From: Zizania palustris
Taxonomy: Eukaryota; Streptophyta; Magnoliopsida; Poales; Poaceae
Assembly (NCBI GenBank): GCA_019279435.1
Contig: JAAALK010000082.1
Location: 25,887,034-25,951,033 of the forward strand
Direction: 5' to 3'
DNA length: 64,000 nucleotides
Under the pieces are notes generated by a model. The model was not told the origin of the DNA. It ran no database searches and worked only from the letters and a program-made list of their open reading frames with translations. The position numbers and the translations under genes are program-made. Below are positions 33,074 to 44,569 of this stretch, piece by piece; position 1 is the stretch's first letter; every line of letters begins with the position of its first letter.

Positions 33074-36000
33074 TGTCACGCCCCAATTTTACAAATCCGG
33101 TAGTTTATTGAATTTCCAAAGAAAAACAATAAATACAAGATGTCCATCACACGACCTCATACATACGACAAACAAAGTATAGCTCGCAGGCCATTTTATT
33201 ACACAGAATTTAAAATAAAAGAAACTACAAAAAATTAAACTTGATGAACATCTTCTTCATGATCGCTTTCTTGACTGGTATAGCTACTCCAGACCTCCTT
33301 CTTCGATGAACTTGTCGTCTAATAGATTTATTCAACGGGTATAAGTACGGAAGTACTCAACAAGCCACCGAGAATGCAATAGTAATGTGGGGTAATAACA
33401 ATGGAATGATGAGGGTCTAAATTGCGGAAAGGTACGTTTTCAAGTTGCAGCATTTAATGTAGCCAGATTTAATTGTACAGAATAATAAACATGAACTATG
33501 TGTCATCATCTAACTCAAGGAGTCTAGTTGGCCCTCCTCACACAAAAATCCTTACATGTCGATTCATCATGCAACACTCATAAATATAAACTAATTGCGA
33601 GATGCCACGCAACCCGCCCTTGACCGTGGGCTCGGCTTTTCAAAAAAATTTAAACTCTGATCAGAGGTGTACTACTGTAGCCACAAGGCACTCATCCCTG
33701 CACACTGTAGTGTGTTTAGATAACCCAAGTCACAGAAACTCGTGCCAAAACCTTGGCATGAGATGCTCCAATTTGATAACACCCATTCTAGGTTTCGCCA
33801 GCGCGCCAGTGCGCCAGCGCATTGGACAACGTCGCACCCTCTTTTACGCCACATCGGTACAAGCCACCTGCAGGTGCTGCTTGACCCATCTCCAGGTGGT
33901 GCCTCGAGTTGGAACACCCCATACCTTAGTTAGGACTTACCCACTAGACTTGTGGTTAGTACGGAAGTGTATTGCAATGGATCCCGCAGACCGGTCCTTA
34001 TAGTGCCCTGGGTGCGACTGACCAATGCCCTCTCTTACACCCGAAACCCACCTTGCTAACATACTAAACCATAACTCCATATCCAATAGAATTCCAGAGG
34101 TGAGATAAATCATGGGGATCATATAATAGAATCAGAGTATCTACGACTCATTTTTATCCAATAGCGGTTGTGTCAATATATTGGACACTATCTAATAATA
34201 TTATTATTGTGGTGACAAGGAGTTTAGGCTGAATAGCATGGCTTGGGTTTGGACTTCAAGGTCAGGGATCTAAATAAATATAAGGTAAGGCTTTCAATTT
34301 GACTAATGCATTTTTAACCTATAGGTTTTAGAGATATTTTAAGAAAACTAGGTTCAATATGCTCAAAGATTTAGTGTGGTGACTTGCCTCGTTCAACTGT
34401 AGGAGAAGGGTGAGCTTCGGGAAAGTATTTCGGCTCTTCGGCGTCGTCGTAATCTTCTCGGCATGCAAAACGAGAATAACAAACAATTGAGAGAAACAAT
34501 AAAACAAACAGTGCAAGTATTCTAATTAAATTGATTAAAGTTGTAGAGGATGAAAGGAGAGATTTCCTAGAATTGAAATGGTGAATTTTGGAGAGAAATG
34601 GAGAGGATAAGAAATTTTAAATGTTAAGAATAATGTTGTTGGTTTTATTTTGGATAATAAAGAGTACAAACATATAATTAAATTGGTTAAAAATGAAGAA
34701 GACAAGAAGATAAATGTTCTGAAATTTAAATAGAAAATTTTAGAGTTAATTCTAAGGAGCTATGAATTTTTGAAGTTTGAATTGATTATTCTCAAATTAT
34801 ATTTAAATTCTAAAAATATAAAAGTTTATTACAAGCATATAAATTTTATTGGATGAATATGAAGATAATAAAAAGATAAACTTTCTGAAATTTGAATGGT
34901 GAAATTTAGAGTTAATCCAAAGAAGTTATGAGTTTTTAAAGTTTAAAACAATTTCTAGGATTTTATTTTAATTCCAATTAAAACATTAGAAAATATTTAA
35001 AGTAAACATATACATTCTTCTGGATGAACATGAAGAGAATAAAAAGACAAACTCTCTAAAATTTGAATGGTTAAATTTGGAGTTATTTTGAAGAAGATAT
35101 GAATTTTTGAAGTTTGAAACAATTTTTGAATTTATTTTAACCCAGAAACAGACTCTGGTCCACGGTGAACCGAGCTCATGGTGAACCTAGGGACTGTGCG
35201 TGTGGGCCGGATCACTCTGGACCGCACGATCCAGATCTGGTGGCTGAGGGCAAGGCGGGAGGCTTAAGTGAAAACGGACGCTCCAGATTAAAAGCACGAA
35301 GGGGTACGCGATGGACAGCGGATATGAGCGCGGGCGGTTAAGTGATGATGGACGGCTGTGATCAACCGATACTAATTCGATCGAAACGAACGGATCAGAT
35401 TAAACCCGAATGGGATTTAATCTCAACCGCCTGGATCTGATCGGACAGCCTGGATCGAATTCGACATGGCACAATACTTAGATTGTGCCGGTTGTCTTCT
35501 CCGGTGATGGCCGAACATGGTGCGGGGACTAGCGGAGGCGACAGCGGGCTAAAGCTTCACCTAAGACCATAAATGCAACGAGAATAATGAGAGGGTTGTG
35601 ATGGTACCGGTGGTGGGGCTTGGGGTCGTCTAGATGTGGCCGGCGATGAGGGGGGCAGCGGTGATCTTCGGTTTGATGGCGACGGGGGTACTCCAGCGGG
35701 ATTCCGGATGATCGGAGACGCGGCCGAGGTCAGTGGAGGTCCGAGGAACACAACGGTGTCGATGGTGAGGCAGAAGGGGGTCTTGGTCGACGGCGAGCGG
35801 TGGCTGGAGGCAGGACAGAGAGGCGGCGCTAAAATGAACAATGCGGCTCGGGTTTTAGGTTGGGGAGGGCGAGTGAGAAGTGCGTTGGAAGTGGCGTGTA
35901 GAGGCCTTTTTATAGTACTCCGGCGACGAGTGGATAGGCTTCGAGGGGAGTAATCGGCTGTTTAATTCCATCAACGCCGGTGAGCTTTAAATGCCCGATT

Positions 36001-36891
36001 ACAGTGCCTTGGTTGATAAAAGCAAGGGGATCCGAGGGGGTTTAATTGCGGGCGTAACGAGGGTTTTGTTCTGGTGATCAAATCGAGCTCGGGCTGATGG
36101 CGGAGGCAATCCGATGAGTGATGGCAGTGGCCGGGGATCTCAGATGCCCGGGGTTGATGACGGTCCTGACAGAAGGGGGCCACCGGTCAGCGAGCGAGCG
36201 GGGGTTTATTTGAGAAACGGTTGGAGCGGACAGGTGGGGCCTAGGCGTGGGAAATGTGAGGGGAAGGTGGCTGACAGGTGGAACCTGGCCTGGGTATGGC
36301 AGAACACGCCAATAGGCAGGGCCCGACGTCAGTGAGGGAAGAGAGGGGGGAGAGGGCGCGAGCACGTGTGAGAGAGAGAGGCTAGCAGGTGTGGTCTGTG
36401 TGTCAGCGAGTGCATGCGTGGGTTGGGGCGGGCTGGAGAGAGAAATGGGGGAGGCGGCCCAATGGCATTTAAAACTAATTTTCCAATTAAAATAATACCA
36501 GAAATCCATTTATAAAATATGAGCCCTCAGCAGAGTGTTTAAAAATTTGTACAAACTCTCAAAAATATATTTTGGCCTTATGAATCTAACATAATTTTCT
36601 TGGATCAAAATTTGAATTATATCTTCATGTTCTCATTTATTTGGACATTTTTATTTTATCCAAAAATCACAAATAATCCTTTTTCTATTAAAAATAAATT
36701 TTCTCAAATTTTTTATTTAGATGCCTACTTTGGTTTAGACCTAATCAATTGACTTCAGTCAAATAAAATTTTTGATTACTTTATCTTATCTTTCCTTGAT
36801 GTCATCTAATTAATTCAACCATTTTATTATCCAAACTTTATTCATTCATTTTTCTCCAATTTATTTATTTTAAAAAATTCAGGGTGTTACA
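33074..36891 (-). mobile_element. Solo Tekay-like LTR (3818 bp) inside the 5' LTR
   Basis: On the plus strand it begins TGTCACGCCCC and ends CAGGGTGTTACA, the same arrangement as 5950-9329, so it is in minus orientation. The 5-bp duplication AGATG flanks it (33069-33073 and 36892-36896). Stretches such as CAACCCGCCCTTGACCGTGG (33609) are shared with the other two LTRs, but the family is clearly more diverged and longer. No internal domain is present. The reading frames inside are chance GC-rich frames. Confidence 0.93.
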
Positions 36892-38770
36892 AGATGCTAA
36901 TCAACTGTCAATGGCGGGTGATCAAGGATCAAGGATGCCGGGTGAAGTTAGGTGAGCTTTTAATCTAGAAATTTTCAGATCACTAGCTCCAATATCTCTC
37001 CCAGCCATCGGCTAGTCCTTTCTTCTTGCAATATTTATATCCAGCCGAATTCATTACAGTGTGGTCTCGCTGCTTACTGGAAGAGCTACAACAATTTTGC
37101 CATCACAAAGTTTTCAGTAAGTGCAGAGTACTGTTACGGTTCATCTACATCATTTGGCTGTCGTATTCTCTTAACTTTTTCTTCACCGGCGGAACACCAT
37201 TAGATAATTTTTTGCTGTTTCACTGCTAATGGAATTACTAGGTAATTATTGTTACTAATCTTCTCCTGTGAATTAATTGGTGTATCTCTGGTTTATTTCT
37301 TTTCACTCCCGATGCCAGGCATATCTGGTTTTAGTCGTTGTAACTGTTCTTCATATGTTTTTGCCTTCTCTGATTGGATGTGCATCAATTTTGCAATCTG
37401 GTGTTTATACGTTTGATCTGTGCAGTGGTTTTTATTGCTGATATTTGCCGGATCAATTTCATCTTCATTTTTGGTTTTTCTCTGGTTGTATTTTCCCAGA
37501 TAGCTTATTGTTTTGCTCCTACTGCCGACCAGAAAGCCAAGCATCAGGTGTATGCATGAGATTTTTATGCTGCTGGCCAGAGCGATGAGCTTAGGGCTTT
37601 CTTGTTGTCGGACTTTCCATAATAGCACATCATTTTCAGCCGTGCGATTGCTTTTACTTGTAACAGAATTGTGATCTTGTGCATCCTTTTGGTCACTAGC
37701 TCCTGGTGCATTTTTCACCCCCAATTTGTTTTGATTATGCTTTGAGTATATTTCTGGTTCATTGTTTCACTGCCATTGCTCTTCCTCTGGTCAGAGCAAC
37801 TATTGCTAGATTATACTGTTCATCGGTCTTCTCTAGGTAGTAATTTGTGCACGTATTGTTTCTGTTGCCAGAACAGCTTTGATATTCAGCTAGATTCCTT
37901 TACTGGTTTTCCTGAAGATATCATGTGTCTGAAGAAGAGTAGTTAGCTGTGATTTCTTTGTTTTTGTTTATGAGATCAAAATGTATTCATCTAATTAGCT
38001 TCATTTGTATACCAGGGAAGACTTGTTTACATGAATTTCTTGATCGGACGGTGCGAAGCCCCCTTCTCTCTCTCCGAAGCCTCCTGCGAAGTGGGTCCCA
38101 CCGATGCGAAGCTCCCCTCGCACGCCCGTCCGATTGAAATCGAACGACGCTGAGGGGCTGACTATCCTCTGCAGTCGGTGAGGCCGACTGCAGACGATCT
38201 CAAATCTGCAAGTGTACATCCAGAAGCATTTTGATTCTTTACTTGATAGATTCAGTTTTTGTGCTTCCAGCTCTTGATTCTCCACTGTATGCATCTGATG
38301 TGTGTGTAACGCATGTATAATTTTTCACTACAGTATAATTTGAAGTTTGCATGAAATTTTTATGGTTTTACCACTGAATTCAGATTATCACATCTTCATC
38401 TGCCAATCAATTTTATTTATATACTGGTACTTCTATATTGGTTAAAAAGTGTCCTACTGTACCATATAAGCAATCAGGTACTGTTCAGTGCAAGTAAATC
38501 ATCTCATGCTGTGGGTTTTGGGTTTTATCGACAACTCATATTCCGAGAAGGCTGTCCAGTCAGAGTAGTCAGAGTTCTAGTGTCCGACTTGGAAAGTCAG
38601 TGAATCAAGTGCCGACTGTGAAAAAGAATTCGGCATTTGTAAATTGAATTATTTTTTAGTATCTTTGGTCATTAAGATGTGTGTTGGGTGTTTTGAAAAG
38701 GCCATCAGATTCGCGATAATTTGTTGAGGCACCTATTCACCCTCCCTCTAGTTGCCATTCTGATCATACA
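36892..38770 (+). repeat. 5' LTR of gag-only element, second part
   Basis: Continues with ATGCTAATCAACTGTCAATGG and ends TGATCATACA directly before the PBS. Compared with the 3' LTR it lacks about 510 bp (counterpart 42789-43299) and has about 163 bp extra (38043-38205). Confidence 0.88.
38169..38193 (+). repeat. 10-bp-stem palindrome in the extra segment of the 5' LTR
   Basis: CTGCAGTCGG and CCGACTGCAG are perfect reverse complements around a TGAGG loop. It lies in the 163-bp segment absent from the 3' LTR. Confidence 0.8.
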
Positions 38771-38772
38771 AT

Positions 38773-38784
38773 TGGTATCAGAGC
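38773..38784 (+). other. Primer-binding site, initiator Met tRNA
   Basis: TGGTATCAGAGC, a perfect match to the standard plant PBS, three bases after the 5' LTR end at 38770. Confidence 0.95.
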
Positions 38785-38833
38785 AGGTTAGATCACTAGT
38801 TGATCTTAACCAGTTTGTGATCCTTTTGGCGAC

Positions 38834-41315
38834 ATGGACAAGAATACTAAGATTCTGATATTCGATGGTCATGATTTTTCTTATTGGAAGGTGGGCATGG
38901 AGGCTTACCTACTAAGCCAAGGAAGTGCAATTTGGGACATTGTTGATTCCCAATATGTGATCCCTAAAACTCGCACCACTCAGGCTCAAAAGGAACAGTG
39001 CGATTATAACAACAAGGCAAGAAACATAATGTTCATGAGTCTGAGCCAAAAAGAGTTTTATAGGCTTCAACATCTTCGAACTGTGTGTGAAATTTGGACC
39101 ACTTTGAAAACTTTTCATGAGGGCACTTCTCAGATTAAGGCTAGGCGGCAAAGCACGTATAATCAAGAATATAAAATGTTTGTGCAAGGCCCCGATGAAT
39201 CTGTAGATGCCATGTTTGCGCGTTTATATGGAATTGTGACTAATTTGCGCTCCACTAGGACTTTAGCTTACTCTGATCATGAGAGAGCGATCAAACGTCT
39301 CTACGCTCTTGATCGGAGCATATGGGAGGTAAAGATCTCTAGTATTAAAGAGTCGGCAAGTTACGACATGTTGACTTGCGATGAGCTCTTTAGTAAGCTC
39401 AAGTCCACTGAGATTGTCAAGGCATCTAGTCTAGGATTTAGAAACTCTTTGTTGCTTTCTATTGCTTTAGTTTCTGGTCCTAGCAGTGGTACCTCATCTG
39501 GAGGTAACTTATCTAGTGTTTCTGGAGTGTGTGCTTATTCTGGTGGTTTTGACTTGTCCTCCCTAGTCTCTGTCACAAAAGAACATGTGGACACTCTAGA
39601 TGATGAGGATCTAACTCTCATTGTCAAGAAGTTCATATGCTTTTATAATGATAGACGAGATTAGAGGAAAGGAGGGTCTCGGAGTTGTTTTGAGTGTGGA
39701 GATCCTTCTCACATAAAAGCGAATTGTCCTAAACTAAAAATGAAAAATGAAAATGAGCATAAGTACCAGAAGTGGAACAAGAAACCCTTCTTTAAGGGGA
39801 AGCGTGGTAAAGTGGCTAAGAGAGTAGCCAGAGTATTTGTGGCCACTCTCAGCGACATCGACAGTACATCAAGTGAGGAGCAAGGCTCCGATGAAGAAGA
39901 ACAATCCAAGAATGAACAAAAGAAGGATAAGAAGAGAATAGACCTCACCGACCTTTGCTTCATGGTCGACGGCAACCATAGCAGCGACAAGCTCGACACT
40001 TCTGAGGTATATCTATCCCATGATAAGCTTCTTGTTCAAAATGATGAATTGCATGATACTGTTTGTTCTCATGATAGATTACTTAAACTTGCTGCTAAAG
40101 AATGAAAAGAACTAAAATTTAGACTTGAAACTATTTCCACTGAACTTGAAATTTTGAAATCTAAGTCTAATGATGCCGAATGTGAGTCATGTCTTGTTGT
40201 CATGAATGAACTTGCTCAGTTGCGTTCGATGCATGCTCAAATGATTGAACTTTCTCAGTTGCGTTCGACACATGCTCAAATGATTGAACAACTTGAAATT
40301 GCTGAAAAGCAGCTTTTGGAGGTGGAGTCTAGTCCTATTGTCATCAACGAATGCATGAACTGTCCCTTACTTGTTGAAATCATTAATTTGAGAGATAGGC
40401 ATGTTGATGAACTTAAGGCTATATTAGAGAGTACTGAGTGTTTTAAGGATGTGCAGCCGGCGTGTCCCACCTGCATCACCCTTAAGGACCAACTTAACTT
40501 TGCTAGAGAGCAAGTCGAAAAATTAAAATGTGAAAATAATTACCTTCTCTCTGTGGTGGAAAAATGCACTGAAGGAAAAAGTAGGATGGATTTGCTTTTG
40601 GACAAAACAAAAATGTGTGCTGACAGGGCAGGGTTAGCTTTAGGGTTGGGCTATGAGAGAACCACTTCAAACACTTCGAGCAAAACTGTGTTAACTCCTC
40701 CCACTACCCTTGAGAAAGAAAGAGACTAGTTAGACACTACATAAAAAGTCGAGAATCCTACTCAATCTACAAAGAAAGCCCTTCATCCACCAAAGGAAAC
40801 CCCTCAGCAAAAACCCAAGAAAACTGTGAGATTTGCGCCTGAGACCCATACTTATACCCCCAAGAGAGTATATCACTGTTTATATTGTCATTGGTGGGTC
40901 ACTTGGTTGAGTTTTACTTTCGTCGTATCAAGGATGAACGATGTTCTCATGTGATGAGCTTTCTGGACATGCATTATCCATCTTTAGGTATGTATGAGTC
41001 TGCTTTTCAATCTTATCCTGATTTTGAGGCTCCCCATGGTTCCATGTGAGATTTTACCCGTCGTGGTGTACACCATACTTCATATGGTGCTAGACCGCAT
41101 ATAAGAGGCTTTGATTCTCGATAGTTTAGGAGACCTCGTCATTTTCTAGGCTTGTGTTTTGAAGGTAGACCACACACTTTTTATCATGATTCATACCCCA
41201 TGCATAATCAGTCTACTGCTTTACCTAGTTCTCGAGTTTTACAATGCTGGATTCCTAAAAAGTTTTTCACTCACCCTGACATTGTGAATTCGATATCTTC
41301 TAGCATATATTGAGG
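38834..41315 (+). pseudogene. gag: gag of SIRE-like non-autonomous element
   Basis: ATG 38834 (MDKNTKILIFDGHDFSYWK). The UBN2-type copia gag domain shows WKVGMEAYLLS, IWTTLKTFHEGTSQIKARR and SVDAMFARLYGIVTNLR. The same frame then gives a CCHC knuckle CFECGDPSHIKANC (about 39690-39730), an acidic segment, and a long coiled coil (about 40020-40600) with repeated QLRSMHAQMIE units. Stops lie at 39662 (TAG), 40103 (TGA) and 40727 (TAG), and there is a frameshift in the second knuckle region (about 40870-40910, YHCLYCH). After it MSFLDMHYPSLGMYESAF continues to a stop near 41312. Gag would build the particle; in gag-only elements it may be supplied to, or shared with, complete relatives (inference). 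Confidence 0.88.
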
Positions 41316-42555
41316 GGGAGTTGTGTAGCACTGCATGAGCTTCTGTTATATGATTAATTGCTTTTACAAGTACATGCTTTGTTATGTCTTTGAAGTATTG
41401 TATTTAATACTGTTGATTATACTTGGCTTGAATACATCTGATATATGTCATGAGCATGACTTTTATTTGTGAAAATTTTGAAAATGATCACTTCTTAGTC
41501 TAGAAACTAGCATGAATAGTTTGAGTGCATTTGCTATCTTTTACATACCTAATGGCTAGATCCTTTTCACCTGGATGCTAATACGCAACTTGATCATATC
41601 AAAAATATTGTGTTGAACATTAAAAATGAAAAATAAATTAAAAAATGAAAATGATTGATATTCATACTATTTTGTGCTGAAATTGAAAAGATCCAAGTGG
41701 GTTTGCTTTGTCGCACTACTTTGTTCTGGACTACTTACCATTGCACTTTGGTATGAATTGGGACATTGAAGTGTATGCGGAGACCATTGCTTTAAGCTTC
41801 TGATGGTTTCAACCTAGGCTTAGCTTGGTCGGTTAGCATAAGGTTGGCATGCAAATAACCTCTGGCACTAAAATTAAAAAAAAATAAAAAGCTTGAATCA
41901 ATTGCATATCAAGTTTGTTGAAGCTCCTTCTAGAGGGATATGCTTATCTCGTTAGTATTTGATTAGATTTTGCATCTCATGCCTTGGCATGTCTAGTATG
42001 CTAGTCTGAGTGGTGATGCTTTTATTTGCTAAAATTTGAAAATGTTTGCTCATGCTTTTGTTTAGATAGTATTCATGTGAGTGTTTCATACAGTACTTTT
42101 AGACAATATTCAAGGCAAATGTGTGTGTGTACTGTAATTGGATTTCTCATGTTTCAGAATCTTGCATTTCTACTCTAACCTCTCACCCCTCTTTCCATCT
42201 TTTTATCATCTTGATGTTTGCATTGCCAAAGGGGGGAAATGATTTGCATGATGTGTTTGTTTGGTTAAGAGGGAGTAATGACTTTCATAATGCATTGATG
42301 TTTTTGCCAAACAAAGATGCTTTTTGCCAAAGAGGGAGATATTTTATCGAGTGATATATTTTGGCTCTTTATGAGTTTTTATGGTCACTTGTGCACTTAA
42401 CTTGATACCTTCATCTTTTTGCCAAAGAGGGAGATATTTTAGCAAGTGACATATTTTGGCTCTTTTCTGAGTTTTTATGGTCACTTATGCACTTAACTTG
42501 ATACCTTCATCATGTTTCTTTTTGGGTTTGTCAATGCACTCATCAAGGGGGAGAT
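41316..42555 (+). other. 3' noncoding region with 95-bp tandem duplication and polypurine tract
   Basis: No gene. GAGGGGGAG directly follows the gag end. Near the LTR, GCCAAAGAGGGAGATATTTTA starts two copies of a 95-bp unit (42326 and 42421). The polypurine tract CAAGGGGGAGAT (42544-42555) abuts the 3' LTR. The region is the counterpart of 30698-31846 in the other SIRE-like element. Confidence 0.75.
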
Positions 42556-43272
42556 TATGAAACAAGGTTGAGCAAGCTAGAGTAATGAATGAGTTGTGGT
42601 TTGATTGCATCGATGGGATCGATGTGTGGATATGGAGAGTATGCCGAGGGGATCGATGTGCGTCGTGTTCCTTGTTTTGGCTTGTCTCATGTGTGCGGGG
42701 TGGAGATGCTAACCAACTATCAATGGTGGGTGATCAAGGGTCAAGCGGGGAGCTCGATGCCAGAGGATCAAGGATACCAGGTGAAGTTGGAGATGATCTC
42801 AAGAGTGCATGAGGAGATAGAGCAAGACATGGACAGACGGATGGTTGAGACAGCGTGGCGATCAAGTCAGCGAAAGGGAGGCCAGTGCAAGTGATCAGAC
42901 GACTCGAGGGGATCGAGAACGGGAGAGACTTGCTGGCGGTCGAGTTCGCGGATTGGTATCACGTGTCGTCGATCGGGAAGGCTTTGTCGGTTTCGACTGA
43001 AAACCATCAGATTAGAAAATGTTTTTAATTCCAGTAATTAGGAGTTTATTTTTCGTTTTAGTCGTCTAGATTAAATGTAATCTTTTAGTATTTTTCGAAA
43101 TTCTTAATTCTAAAAAAAATTAAAAGAATATGGTCAATGATGTAATAAATTAGGAGTATACCTTTGTGTATTTTCAGAAATAATATTTCTGAAAATACAT
43201 AATGGCAATTAGGTAAATACCTAAAACTTTAACCCTAATGGTATTTTGGAGAATACCCTTATAGGTTTGCCC

Positions 43273-43280
43273 ATAAAAGG
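43273..43280 (+). promoter_or_regulatory. TATA-like box in the 3' LTR
   Basis: ATAAAAGG preceded by CCC, in U3 context. The matching part of the 5' LTR is deleted. Confidence 0.4.
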
Positions 43281-44446
43281 GGACACAAGACTAGGGGTTA
43301 GGTGAGCTTTTTAATCCAGAAATTTTCAGATCACTAGCTCCAATATCTCTCCCAGCCGCCAGCTAGTCCTTTCTTCTTGCAATATTTATCTTCAGCCAAA
43401 TTCATTACAGCGTGGTCTTGCTGCTTGCTCGAAGAGCTAAAGTAATTTTGCCATCACAAAGTTTTCAGTAAGGGCAGAGTACTGTTACGGTTCATCTACA
43501 TCATTTGCCTGCCGTATTCTCTTCACTTTTTCTTCACCGGCAGAACACCATTAAGTAATTTTTTGCTGTTTCACTGCTAATGGAATTTCCAGGTAATTAC
43601 TGTTACTAATCTTATCCTGTGAATTAATTGGTGCATCTCCGGTTTATTTATTTTCACTCCAGATGCCAGGCGCATCTGGTTTTAGTCCTTGTGACTGTTC
43701 TTCATATGTTTTTGCCTTCTCTGATTGGATGTGCATCAATTTCACAATCTGGTGTTTATACGTTTGATCTGTGCAGTGGTTTTATTTTCTGATATTTGCC
43801 AGATCAATTTCATCTTCATTTCTGGTTTTTCTCTAGTTGTCTTCTCTCGGATAGCTTATTGTTTTGCTCCTATTACCGACCAAAAAGCCAAGCATCAGTT
43901 GTATACATGAGATTTTTATGCTGCCGGCCAAAGCGTTGAGCTCAGGGCTTTCTTGTCACCGGACTTGCCAGAACAGTACATCATTTTTCAGCTGCGCGAT
44001 TGCTTTTACTTGTAACAGTATTGCATTCTTTTGCATCCTTTTGGTCACTAGCTCGTGGTGCATTTTTCACCCCAATTTGTTTTGATTTTGCTTTGAGTAT
44101 ATTTTTGGTTCATTGTTTCACTGTCATTGCTCTTCCTCTGGTTAGAGCAACTATTGCCAGATTATACTGTTCATCGGTCTTCTCTAGATAGTAATGTGTA
44201 CACGTACTGTTTCTGTTGCCGGAACAGCTTTGATATTCAGCTAGATTACTTTACTAGTTTTATTGAAAATATCATATGCCTGAATCAGAGTAGTTAGCTG
44301 GGATTTCTTTGTTTTTGTTTATGGGATCAAAATGTATTCATCTGTTAGCTTCATTTGTACACCAGGGCAGACTTGTTTACATGAATTTCTGCCTGCAAGT
44401 GTACATCTAGAAGCATTTTGATTCTCTGCTTGATAGATTCAGTTTT

Positions 44447-44460
44447 TGTGCTTCCAGCTC
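44447..44460. repeat. LINE target-site duplication, left copy
   Basis: TGTGCTTCCAGCTC, repeated exactly at 53969-53982. The following TT may extend it to 16 bp but overlaps the poly-T. The uninterrupted sequence is present in the 5' LTR at about 38262-38280. Confidence 0.93.
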
Positions 44461-44569
44461 TTTTTTTTGAGGCAAATCAGTAGGAGAGGCTCCTACCCAG
44501 ATTTTAATATTAAATTGCGAAAAAGAACCTAAGCAAACAGAACAAGAGGGGAAGGGAAGTAGAGGGAGG

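Larger units (their letters stand above)
42556..44460 (+). repeat. 3' LTR of gag-only element, first part
   Basis: Starts TATGAAACAAGG (TG mutated to TA) after the polypurine tract and matches the 5' LTR over long stretches, e.g. 43300-43700 with 36950-37350. It contains the TATA-like CATAAAAGGGG (43272-43282) in a segment that the 5' LTR has lost. It is interrupted by the LINE-DnaJ insertion. Confidence 0.9.

Noticed and set aside
32874..33079. N-terminal extension of the RT frame to 33079
   Set aside because: These codons are antisense to the inserted LTR; the true RT sequence begins at the AATAC junction.
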